From the NCBI GenBank assembly GCA_937959285.1, contig CALGAR010000023.1:1-46710 (forward strand): 46,710 nt of DNA, in the 5' to 3' direction. This DNA comes from an uncultured Bryobacterales bacterium (lineage in GTDB: Bacteria; Acidobacteriota; Terriglobia; Bryobacterales; Bryobacteraceae). Under the pieces are notes generated by a model. That model had not been told where the DNA came from, made no database searches, and saw only the letters and a list, made by a program, of their open reading frames with translations. Below are positions 34,208 to 41,995 of this stretch, piece after piece. The translations under genes were made by a program, and so were the position numbers. Every line of letters begins with the position of its first letter. The first letter of the stretch is position 1.

Positions 34208-37200
34208 CGCGTCTCCCGCTCGTCGTCATCAAGGTCCAGGGAGAGTGGAGCGAAGACCGCCTGCCGGGTGCCGGGATACTTTGTGTTCCATCCGCGGGTA
34301 ACGCCCCAGAGGATTCGATTGAGGCGGTCTGACGGCACGGCGTCCGGCACGTCCCATCGCATTCTCATAGAATCCAGTGCGGCCCGCCTGGCCGGACCCC
34401 GCAAGGCTTGGACCGGTGGGTTTAACTCCATGAGCGATTGCTGGGGCTTCACTGCATCGTATGGGGTGAAATCGGGTTCGTTCTGGAAGCTGGCGCGCAT
34501 GTCGGTCGCAATCAGGTCGAACAGCGACAACGATGGCAGCCCGAGGATGAGCTCGATGGTCTTGAGCATGCTCTGATGTGAGTAGAACGTCGAGTCCACG
34601 TGGCCGCGCCGGCTGTAAGGGCTGATCGCAAGCGCAACGGTTCGGTGTCCGTCCACATGATCGACGCCGTTTTGCGCATCGTCCTCCACGACGAAGATCG
34701 CCATCTTCTTCCAGAAGGGAGACTTCGATAGGGCCTCCACAATCTGCCCAAGCGCGTAATCGTTATCAGCCACCATTGCCTTGGGCGTGGAGACTCCCGG
34801 CAGGGTTCCTAACGTGTGGTCGTTCGGTAGCTGGATGATGACGAGGTTGGGCATCTTTCCGGTTTTCACCCACTCTTTGAGATCGGCCAGGAAGATGCTC
34901 GCGCGTACGACGTCCGGGATATCGTTGGAGTAGCTCGGGTATTGCCGGGCGAGAATTTTGTTCAGTGGCTCAATGGGCGCGGTGATGTAGAACTCTTTCG
35001 TAAAGTCCTCACCGCGGGTCCAGCGTTCCAGGTACCGGATCCGCTGCTCCGGCTTGGTATTGAGCATCCTGCCGGCGTACTCTCCGTAGATCCTGACCGT
35101 CTTGCCCCGGTTGAGGGCGGCGTCCCAGATGAAGCCGCCGTGCGAGTAGGCGATGGGATCGGAGCCGTCGAACGGGTAACTGCGTCCCGTGTAGCCGGGC
35201 CAGAGGCAATAGGCCGTCTCGTTCGCCTGCGTCACCCACTGGTGGCCATCGGCGCTGTTTCCGCCCGTTGCGTAGAAGTTGTCAAGCAGGACAAACTGCT
35301 CCGCCAGCCGGCGGTGATTGGGGGTCACATCGGCGCCGAACATGACCAGCGAAGGGTCTCCATTGCCTTTTTGCAAATCGCCGAAGACCTGGTCGTAGGT
35401 GCGGTTCTCCTTGATGATGTAGACAACGTGTTCAATCAGGGAGGGTTCGCCCGCACGTGCCGGGATTGCAACCGGCTTTGCATTGGTTGAGATGGGAGGC
35501 GCTGGGCGCATCGGGCCGACAGCCAGATGATTGTTCTCTGCCACTGCCGTTGTGTAGCTGGCAAGCTGGGCCCTGTCCGGCATGTCAATGACGCTGATCG
35601 AGCCGCGGTAGGAGTGGACAAACCGCTTGCGTGGTTCGTCGCGCCATCCTGAACCAGCCCCCAGCAGGGAGCTGACGGCGAGTTTCTTTCCGTCCGGGCT
35701 GACTGTAATGGCGTTGGGATACCAGGCAGTGGGAATCAAGCCTTCAATGCGCCCATTTGTGGCATCCATTACGGCAATTGCGTTGATGCCTCCGCACGCG
35801 ACGAACAACCGCGATCCGTCCGGGGATAGGGCCAGCGCGGTGGGCGCGATTCCGGGAGCGTGCTGCGTGAAGGGCTGCACAGGGAACGTCTGTACGACCC
35901 GGTTCTGCTTCACATCGATCACCGAGACCGAGTCCTTGTTCCCGTTTGCCACGTAGACGCGGCCGCGCTCTTCATCCCAAACAATGGCCATCGGGTGCAG
36001 TTCGACCGGAATTGTATGGGTCGCATTCATGGCGACGAGATCGATGCGGGTCACCGTACCGGTTGAGGCGATGCCGCGCTTATCGACAACCACGCGGTCG
36101 GCTTCGGGATTGAATCCGGTAGGTGCGGTGAGATCTTGGGGCTGAGGGAGGCGTCCGCCCCAGTTCGTCACATAAGCGACTGTTCCGTTGGCGTTGATTG
36201 CCGCTCCGAATGGAGCGATGCCGGTGTTTACAGATTGAAGGAACGTACCATCATCCGCATCGATGATCGCGAGCTTATTGTCGAAGATCAGTGGAACGAC
36301 GGCGACTCGCTTCCCTCCAGGCTGCGGTTTCGTAGCGACGGCGGGTGCGCCGGTGATGTTCCTGCCAAAGTCTGCGGCGAGCTCCTGCCACCCGTTCGCA
36401 TTGATGGTTGCTAGCCGCGCTTTACGGGCCTTATCGGTGCTGCTGACCAGAGGGCGATTCTTCACCGGGTCGAATACCAGCCCCTGGAGGCCTGCGTTGC
36501 CGGAGAACGGGACTCGCTGCAGGACTTTGTTTGCCCGGTAGTCGAAGCGGATCACTTGCCCGGCATTCAGAACCCAGACTTCCGACGTGGAGGATCCAAA
36601 GACCACGTCGTAGACCCGCCCCTGGAAGACGGCTGGAATGCCGGCGGGCGTGATCGCTTGCCGGGTCGTGACGACACCCGGATCTGTCACCGCCCGAACT
36701 GGCTGCTCCGTGGTCTGCGGATAGGCGGCTGGGATCAGGATCAATGCAAGCGCGGTTGCGCCCAGCATCCTCTTCCAGATGGAAGGCTTCTTGCTCTCAA
36801 TACCGAGAAGCTTGAGATACGGCTCCGCTTCTTCGGAGGTTAACGGACGGTTGTGGCTGAGCAGTTCATCGACCTCGCGGAAGCGGGCCGCTCGATCGAC
36901 GCAGTACCAGCATTTTACGAGGTGCAGTTCAAGGTTCTGGCGGCGGTTCCAGGTCATTTTCCCATCCAGCAGGTCTTGGAAATCTCGAAGGGCAGCACAG
37001 GAGTCGCTCTTTTGGGAGAGAGCCTGTGCTGCAAGTGCGGCGCCGTTGGTCTGAAGCAGATCCTGGCTCCATTGGTCCATCTGATGCCGCAGGTTCTCCA
37101 GGCAGCGGTCAATGATCTTCCGCGCCGTCCCGGCGTCCATGCGGAGCACGGTGGATATCTCTTCCGGACTGTAGCCCATCGTCGTTAACCAGACCACCTG

Positions 37201-37587
37201 ACACTCGATGGCCGAGAATCCTTCCACGGCTCGAGTTAGCGTATCAAGATCGAGGGGAATTTCCGGAGGCGCGCTCGGACGATCCTCCTCGACCGCCGCC
37301 AGAACGTATTGCCGCAGTTCAGCGACGAACTCCCGTTCCGGAGTCATGCCGCGGGATTGAAACAATGGCGAGTCCGGCTTGGAGAGGGCTACGATTACGC
37401 GGTTGATGAGATCTTTATCCGCGGAGCGGTTGGAATGATACCGCTGCAAAAGCTGCTTGCAAACGGGCAAATACTGCTTGACGAAGTAGATCCAGCCTTC
37501 GCGCTTGTTGGCGCGGCAGTCGGCAATCATGTCGTAACAGGTATAGATGGCCAAGTTTCGACGTTCCTCTGCATCTGCACAGGCCAA
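34204..37587 (-). CDS. Sigma-like / zinc-finger / membrane / beta-propeller / phosphoesterase fusion protein
   Basis: One uninterrupted 1127-residue frame. Residues ~1-175 resemble an ECF sigma factor: helical ~30-50 (WIYFVKQYLPVCKQLLQRYH), then a region-4-like helix-turn-helix ~117-167 (FSAIECQVVWLTTMGYSPEE, TVLRMDAGTARKIIDRCLE). Residues ~197-240 resemble a ZAS anti-sigma finger with His222-x3-Cys226-x2-Cys229. A hydrophobic segment at ~273-289 would cross the membrane. After it come a YncE/YVTN-type propeller (~320-690) and a phosphoesterase domain (~718-1080; HVVYIIKENRTYDQVFG, GGNSADGHQW, VEDDAQNGVDHVDGH). The start is a TTG with ACAGG upstream; uncertain. Met274 begins a signal-like stretch, so a shorter secreted phosphoesterase could also be made internally. 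Confidence 0.8.
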   Translation of the reverse strand: MACADAEERRNLAIYTCYDMIADCRANKREGWIYFVKQYLPVCKQLLQRYHSNRSADKDLINRVIVALSKPDSPLFQSRGMTPEREFVAELRQYVLAAVEEDRPSAPPEIPLDLDTLTRAVEGFSAIECQVVWLTTMGYSPEEISTVLRMDAGTARKIIDRCLENLRHQMDQWSQDLLQTNGAALAAQALSQKSDSCAALRDFQDLLDGKMTWNRRQNLELHLVKCWYCVDRAARFREVDELLSHNRPLTSEEAEPYLKLLGIESKKPSIWKRMLGATALALILIPAAYPQTTEQPVRAVTDPGVVTTRQAITPAGIPAVFQGRVYDVVFGSSTSEVWVLNAGQVIRFDYRANKVLQRVPFSGNAGLQGLVFDPVKNRPLVSSTDKARKARLATINANGWQELAADFGRNITGAPAVATKPQPGGKRVAVVPLIFDNKLAIIDADDGTFLQSVNTGIAPFGAAINANGTVAYVTNWGGRLPQPQDLTAPTGFNPEADRVVVDKRGIASTGTVTRIDLVAMNATHTIPVELHPMAIVWDEERGRVYVANGNKDSVSVIDVKQNRVVQTFPVQPFTQHAPGIAPTALALSPDGSRLFVACGGINAIAVMDATNGRIEGLIPTAWYPNAITVSPDGKKLAVSSLLGAGSGWRDEPRKRFVHSYRGSISVIDMPDRAQLASYTTAVAENNHLAVGPMRPAPPISTNAKPVAIPARAGEPSLIEHVVYIIKENRTYDQVFGDLQKGNGDPSLVMFGADVTPNHRRLAEQFVLLDNFYATGGNSADGHQWVTQANETAYCLWPGYTGRSYPFDGSDPIAYSHGGFIWDAALNRGKTVRIYGEYAGRMLNTKPEQRIRYLERWTRGEDFTKEFYITAPIEPLNKILARQYPSYSNDIPDVVRASIFLADLKEWVKTGKMPNLVIIQLPNDHTLGTLPGVSTPKAMVADNDYALGQIVEALSKSPFWKKMAIFVVEDDAQNGVDHVDGHRTVALAISPYSRRGHVDSTFYSHQSMLKTIELILGLPSLSLFDLIATDMRASFQNEPDFTPYDAVKPQQSLMELNPPVQALRGPARRAALDSMRMRWDVPDAVPSDRLNRILWGVTRGWNTKYPGTRQAVFAPLSLDLDDDERETR

Positions 37588-37590
37588 CGG

Positions 37591-37624
37591 CCTGTGACGG
37601 CATGAATGTTGCTTCAGTCACAGG
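37591..37624. repeat. Perfect 8-bp inverted repeat nearly filling the gap before the fusion gene
   Basis: CCTGTGAC (37591-37598) and GTCACAGG (37617-37624) are exact reverse complements around 18 bases. The right arm abuts the ALDH stop codon (37625) and the left arm ends three bases before the fusion gene TTG (37587), covering its ACAGG ribosome-site candidate. As RNA it could occlude translation of the fusion; as DNA it could bind a dimer. Confidence 0.65.
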
Positions 37625-39172
37625 TTATATCTCGAAGCGGATACCCTGTGCGAGGGGAAGCTCCCTGCTCCAGTTTATGGTAACCGTCTGCCGACGCATG
37701 TAGGCTTTCCAGGCGTCGGAACCCGCCTCCCGTCCGCCACCTGTTTCCTTCTCTCCGCCGAATGCGCCGCCGATTTCAGCGCCGCTCGTGCCGATATTGA
37801 CGTTGGCGATGCCGCAGTCGCTGCCGCGAGCGCTGAGGAAAGTCTCCGCGGACAGGAGATTGGTGGTGAAAATGGCCGAGGACAGACCTTGCGGAACGTC
37901 GTTGTGCCAGCGGATTGCCTGCTCGAGGTCGCGAAACTCGATGATATGCAGAATCGGAGCAAAAATCTCTTCCTTAAGGACCGGCATCTCCGGCTTTGAC
38001 CGGACCAGCGTCGGCTCAACGTAACAGCCGCCGTTGCGTTCAATTACGTTGCCTCCGTAGATGACCTCGCCGCCTTCCTCGCGGATGCGCCGGATGCCAT
38101 CGACGTAGGCTCTGACCGCATTCCTGTTGATCAGAGGTCCCATGAGCGTCGAAGCGTCAAGTGGATCGCCGATTCGTACCTGCCGGTAGGCGTTCTTCAG
38201 TCGCTCGATGAAATCGGGGGCAATGTCGGACTCGATGAACAGGCGCCGCAGGGTCGTGCACCTTTGTCCCGCCGTTCCGACCGCGCCAAAAACGACCGCC
38301 CGCAGCGCCAAGTCCAGATCGGCGTCCTTCATCAGGGTGATCCCGTTATTTCCACCCAGCTCGAGCAGAGTCCGCCCCAGCCGCCGGCCGACCGTCTCGG
38401 CGACGCGATAGCCCATCCGGGTCGATCCGGTGAAGCTGATGAGCGGGATTCTGCGGTCCTGCAGCATTCGCTCACCGACTGTTGCGCCGCGTCCGATCAC
38501 CAGATTCAGAAGCCCCTTCCAGCCATGGCGGCTCAGGACTTCGTTGCAGATGGTTTGAACCGCCACCGCAGTGAGCGGAGTTTCCGTCGACGGCTTCCAT
38601 ACCACGCAGTCTCCGCAGACGAGAGCGATGAACGCGTTCCAGGACCAGACGGCGACCGGAAAGTTGAAGGCCGTGATGACTCCGACGATGCCCAGGGGAT
38701 GCCACTGCTCGTACATCCGGTGCATCGGACGCTCGCTGTGCATGCTTAGGCCGTATAACTGACGCGACAAGCCCGTGGCGAAGTCGGCCATGTCGATCAT
38801 CTCCTGCACTTCGCCTTTCCCTTCCACTAGAATCTTGCCCATCTCGAGCGTTACGAGCGTCCCGAGATCGTCCTTGTGGCGGCGCAGCGCCTCGCCGATC
38901 TCCCGCACGATTTCACCTCGCTTCGGGGCAGGAACCATGCGCCACTCGAGGAACGCTTCCTCGGCGCGGCGGATTACTTCTTCGTAGTCCGTCTCCGATG
39001 CCATGCGGATGCGCCCCAGTTCCGTCCCGTCGATCGGGCTGATCGATGGCAGTTCACCGCCAGACGGCTCAGCGATCCACTCTCCCCAGCACGCTCCCGA
39101 ACTCACGCGCGGAACGCCGAGCCTGGCAAGAACCTCCTGTGCCCTCTGCTGTGTTTCGACGTGTGCTTGCAT
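37625..39172 (-). CDS. ALDH7-type aldehyde dehydrogenase (aminoadipate-semialdehyde type)
   Basis: 515 residues from the ATG at 39172, eight bases after GGAGG. Catalytic residues: Asn170 in AFNFP, Glu271 in LLELGGNN and the nucleophile Cys305 in AGQRCTTLRRLF. The ELGGNN plus GQRCTT pattern is typical of ALDH7 (antiquitin, AmaB), which oxidises L-2-aminoadipate-6-semialdehyde in lysine degradation and related aldehydes. No other lysine-catabolism gene is visible. Its 5' end lies inside the last 104 bases of the radical SAM frame, and an inverted repeat follows its stop. Confidence 0.9.
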   Translation of the reverse strand: MQAHVETQQRAQEVLARLGVPRVSSGACWGEWIAEPSGGELPSISPIDGTELGRIRMASETDYEEVIRRAEEAFLEWRMVPAPKRGEIVREIGEALRRHKDDLGTLVTLEMGKILVEGKGEVQEMIDMADFATGLSRQLYGLSMHSERPMHRMYEQWHPLGIVGVITAFNFPVAVWSWNAFIALVCGDCVVWKPSTETPLTAVAVQTICNEVLSRHGWKGLLNLVIGRGATVGERMLQDRRIPLISFTGSTRMGYRVAETVGRRLGRTLLELGGNNGITLMKDADLDLALRAVVFGAVGTAGQRCTTLRRLFIESDIAPDFIERLKNAYRQVRIGDPLDASTLMGPLINRNAVRAYVDGIRRIREEGGEVIYGGNVIERNGGCYVEPTLVRSKPEMPVLKEEIFAPILHIIEFRDLEQAIRWHNDVPQGLSSAIFTTNLLSAETFLSARGSDCGIANVNIGTSGAEIGGAFGGEKETGGGREAGSDAWKAYMRRQTVTINWSRELPLAQGIRFEI

Positions 39173-40055
39173 TGATAGATCCTCCAGACCCGGCTGGCAG
39201 AGCCGCCAGCCAGGAAAAACCTTCGGGGCCGGCAGCAAAGCGGCGGCCAGCCCTTTCTACCAGCTTTGCGATGCGGGCTGTGAGCTGGATTTGAAAGTCC
39301 GGATCCAGCCACTCCCGAAATCCCCGGACACCAGCAATCCGGAAGGCTGCTTGACGGGTGGTTGCTCCGTGGCGCTTGTGCTCGCGGATGTGAAGAGGAT
39401 CGCCGATGATATCCTGCGTCGTGGCGCGCAGCGCCGCTTCTACTAGACGCTCAATGTTGGAAGGCAACAGCGGAGCCAGAGTCGCGAAGACTTCGATGCC
39501 TTCCTCCCGAAGCCTCTCGATGGTCTGCAGTCGTTCTTCAAGCGGAGCACAATGCGGCTCGAACCAGCGGCGGACGTCCTCCCGATCCGTGGTAAGCGAG
39601 AAGCTGACCCTGACGGTCGTCCGCCGCGCCAGGACCCGCAGCAGATCGAGGTCGCGCAGGATCAGCGGACCCCGCGTCTGAATGACGAAGAGCGCGGGAG
39701 GACGCTCGGCTATGGCTGTGAGAATCGGACGCATCGCCTGCCGGCGCTCTTCGGCAGGCTGATACGGATCGACCAGCGGTGAACAGTAGATAGTCTGGTC
39801 CTTCCGCAATTGCTTGCGCAGAAGGCTCGGAGCGTTCGACTTGAACGTGGTGAACTGACCCCATCGCTCCCAGTCTGGCGGCTTCAACCCTCCGTAGATG
39901 CCCATTGTCGGAACGTAGCAGTAGGTACATCCGAAGGTGCAGTTGCGTGCAGGTGTTAACGAATGACTGAAGCCCGCCTCCCGGATAAATCCGGACGTCG
40001 CAGTGAGAATTCCCCTCACTGGCGCCTCGTAGATGGGAAGCTCCTGCATGCCCAT
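39069..40055 (-). CDS. Radical SAM protein (SplB-like / Rv2578c type)
   Basis: 328 residues. The 4Fe-4S motif Cys39-x3-Cys43-x2-Cys46 (CTFGCTYCYVP) is followed by SPLVDPYQPAE, QTRGPLILRDLDLL and VRVSFSLTTD, characteristic of the small radical SAM proteins related to spore photoproduct lyase. The substrate is unknown. The frame overruns the ALDH start by 104 bases; the last ~40 residues are low-complexity and look unlike the family, so a stop codon may have been lost. TACAAT (plus 40061-40066) is five bases before the ATG at 40055; the alternative ATG at 40049 also lacks a Shine-Dalgarno. Confidence 0.85.
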   Translation of the reverse strand: MGMQELPIYEAPVRGILTATSGFIREAGFSHSLTPARNCTFGCTYCYVPTMGIYGGLKPPDWERWGQFTTFKSNAPSLLRKQLRKDQTIYCSPLVDPYQPAEERRQAMRPILTAIAERPPALFVIQTRGPLILRDLDLLRVLARRTTVRVSFSLTTDREDVRRWFEPHCAPLEERLQTIERLREEGIEVFATLAPLLPSNIERLVEAALRATTQDIIGDPLHIREHKRHGATTRQAAFRIAGVRGFREWLDPDFQIQLTARIAKLVERAGRRFAAGPEGFSWLAALPAGSGGSINASTRRNTAEGTGGSCQARRSAREFGSVLGRVDR

Positions 40056-40110
40056 TTTTCATTGTAGGGGACCGGGATAGATACGAGTTCCGACCTCTTG
40101 TTCGCCCGTG

Positions 40111-40125
40111 TATAATCCTCCTGAC
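40111..40125 (+). promoter_or_regulatory. Candidate -10 box (TATAAT) nine bases before a start codon
   Basis: A perfect TATAAT is at 40111-40116 and the dehydrogenase ATG at 40126. The spacer CCTCCTGAC is the opposite of a ribosome site, so the message is probably leaderless or nearly so. The -35 position holds only a weak TTCCGA. Confidence 0.5.
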
Positions 40126-41202
40126 ATGGACTCCGCCGCGCAGTCCGCGCCCGCCCCGTTCCGCGTTGGAATCTCCCCGGATTTTTTTACGGATGTAAAG
40201 GCAGACGTAAAAGCAGGCGTTGAGAGCATCGTGGCAAGGCGCCTTTCCGGAGTTGATGGCTTGGAATGGTGCGCGATGCCTCCGCAAGACAACCTCCTAG
40301 CAAGGCCAGAGGCGCTTGATCAATTCGACGCCATCCTGGCTCTTGCCCTGCGCATCAATCAGGAGAGCCTGATCGGCGTCGATCGCCTGATCCTCATAGC
40401 CCGCTGGGGTGTCGGCTACGATCTGATTGATACCGAGGCCCTGACAAACGCTGATGTCGCTCTGGCAATCACTCCTGGCGCTGTCCGGCGGCCCGTTGCG
40501 GAGTCCATCATCGCGTTAATCTTTGCCGTATCGCTCAATCTGGTGCAGCAGGACCGTCTGGTGCGCCGCGGCGGATGGCGGAAGGATCTACCGCGACTTG
40601 GACGCAATGTCGTTGGCCGGACCCTTGGCAGCCTTGGCTGCGGCAACATCGCACAGGAGATGTTCCGGCTCTCGCAATCCCTCGGCTTCGGGAGGCGCAT
40701 CGCGACAGATCCTTATGTCCCGCCCGAGAGAGCCTCGGCGCTTGGCGTCGAACTGGTCCCGATGGAAGTACTGTTCAGGGAAAGCGATTATGTCTGCATC
40801 AATACGCCGTTATCTCCGGAGACGCGGGGGCTGGTCGGTGCGACGCAGCTGCGCCAGATGAAACGGACGGCGTACTTGATTAATACTGCGCGGGGAGGCG
40901 TGGTCGACCAGGCGGCATTGGTGCGGGCGCTGCGCGAAGGATGGATCGCGGGCGCCGGTCTGGACGTTTTTGAGCAGGAACCTCTTCCGCCGGACGATCC
41001 GTTGCTGGAACTCGATAACGTCGTGCTGGCGCCGCACGCTCTTGCGTGGACGGAACAAATCGTACAAGCCAATACCCTGGAAGCCTGTGACAATATCCTG
41101 GCCATTGCTCGCGGAGAAATCCCCCAGCACATCGTGAATCGGGAAGTGCTGTGCCGGCCGGGTTTCCAGAGAAAACTGGCGCGCTACAGGAGGCAGGAAT
41201 GA
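40126..41202 (+). CDS. D-2-hydroxyacid dehydrogenase (SerA/Ldh family)
   Basis: 358 residues from the ATG at 40126; a GTG at 40108 contains the -10 box and is less likely. The D-2-hydroxyacid dehydrogenase triad is present: Arg256 in INTARGG, Glu285 in FEQEPL and His304 in LAPHALAW. The nucleotide loop reads GSLGCGNIA, with Ala replacing the usual last Gly. It oxidises or reduces a 2-hydroxyacid with NAD(P); it is not long enough for the regulatory domain of full SerA. The stop overlaps the ATG of the aldolase gene, suggesting a two-step pathway in which aldol cleavage yields a 2-oxoacid reduced here, or the reverse. Confidence 0.88.
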   Translation: MDSAAQSAPAPFRVGISPDFFTDVKADVKAGVESIVARRLSGVDGLEWCAMPPQDNLLARPEALDQFDAILALALRINQESLIGVDRLILIARWGVGYDLIDTEALTNADVALAITPGAVRRPVAESIIALIFAVSLNLVQQDRLVRRGGWRKDLPRLGRNVVGRTLGSLGCGNIAQEMFRLSQSLGFGRRIATDPYVPPERASALGVELVPMEVLFRESDYVCINTPLSPETRGLVGATQLRQMKRTAYLINTARGGVVDQAALVRALREGWIAGAGLDVFEQEPLPPDDPLLELDNVVLAPHALAWTEQIVQANTLEACDNILAIARGEIPQHIVNREVLCRPGFQRKLARYRRQE

Positions 41203-41987
41203 AGCCAAACCGGTTCCGCGAAGCTCTTGCTTCCGGCCGCATGCCAATCGGCCACATGATCATGGAGTTCGGTACGCGCGGCATCGCCCGGATTCTGGAT
41301 TCCGCTGGCGTCGATTTCGTCGTCTTCGACATGGAGCACAGCGGTATCGAAATGGAGCGGATCTTCGACCTGATCGCATGGTCCAGGGCTGCCTCCTTTG
41401 CGCCGTTCGTCCGCGTCCCGCAAACCCAGTATCACTTCCTGGCACGAGTGATGGACGCGGGAGCGTATGGCGTGATGGTTGCGAACGTCGAGTTGCCGGA
41501 GCAGGCGCGCGAGATTGTGCAGGCGGTCAAATACGCGCCGCTGGGCAGGCGCGGAGTCTGCCTCGGCACCGCGCACACCGACTACCTAGTGCCGGACCCG
41601 GCCCCCTACTTTGCTGAAAGCAACGAAAACTCGGTGATCATTTGTCAGATCGAATCCGTCGCCGGAGTGCGGAACTGTGATGCGATTGCCGCCGTCGACG
41701 GCGTCGACGTCTTATGGATCGGTCATTTCGACCTTACCCAGTCGATGGGAATTCCCGGCCAGTTTCAGCATGCGGAGTTTCTTTCGGCGTTCCGCGAGGT
41801 GGCCAAGGCCGCAAAGGCCCACGGAAAAGCGCTCGGAGCGCAACCGGCATCCATGGAGCAGGCCGAGCAGTGGATTTCGCTCGGGTTGAACGTGATTTCC
41901 TGGAGCAGCGACGTCGGCCTCTATCGTGCGGCGCTCGAAGCAGCCGTCGGACGGATCCGTGAGCGCGCCGCTGCCGCCCGGACCTGA
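41199..41987 (+). CDS. HpcH/HpaI family aldolase
   Basis: 262 residues from the ATG at 41199, preceded by a GGAGGCAGGA run. The class II, metal-dependent HpcH/HpaI fold shows DFVVFDMEHSGI, APFVRVPQ, YGVMVANVE with the conserved Glu, AVKYAPLGRRGVCLG and ICQIESVAGV, with Asp in WIGHFDLT. Relatives cleave 4-hydroxy-2-oxoacids such as HKHD, 2-keto-3-deoxy-rhamnonate or 2-dehydro-3-deoxyglucarate to pyruvate and an aldehyde. ATGA overlap with the dehydrogenase indicates translational coupling. It converges on the PHP gene, three bases between stops. Confidence 0.9.
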   Translation: MKPNRFREALASGRMPIGHMIMEFGTRGIARILDSAGVDFVVFDMEHSGIEMERIFDLIAWSRAASFAPFVRVPQTQYHFLARVMDAGAYGVMVANVELPEQAREIVQAVKYAPLGRRGVCLGTAHTDYLVPDPAPYFAESNENSVIICQIESVAGVRNCDAIAAVDGVDVLWIGHFDLTQSMGIPGQFQHAEFLSAFREVAKAAKAHGKALGAQPASMEQAEQWISLGLNVISWSSDVGLYRAALEAAVGRIRERAAAART

Positions 41988-41995
41988 TCGTCAGG
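41983..41995. repeat. Small hairpin spanning two convergent stop codons
   Basis: CCTGA-TCG-TCAGG at 41983-41995 is a five-base inverted repeat whose arms hold the TGA of the aldolase (41985-41987) and, on the other strand, the TGA of the PHP gene (41991-41993). It is short, and partly forced by the stop codons themselves. Confidence 0.3.
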
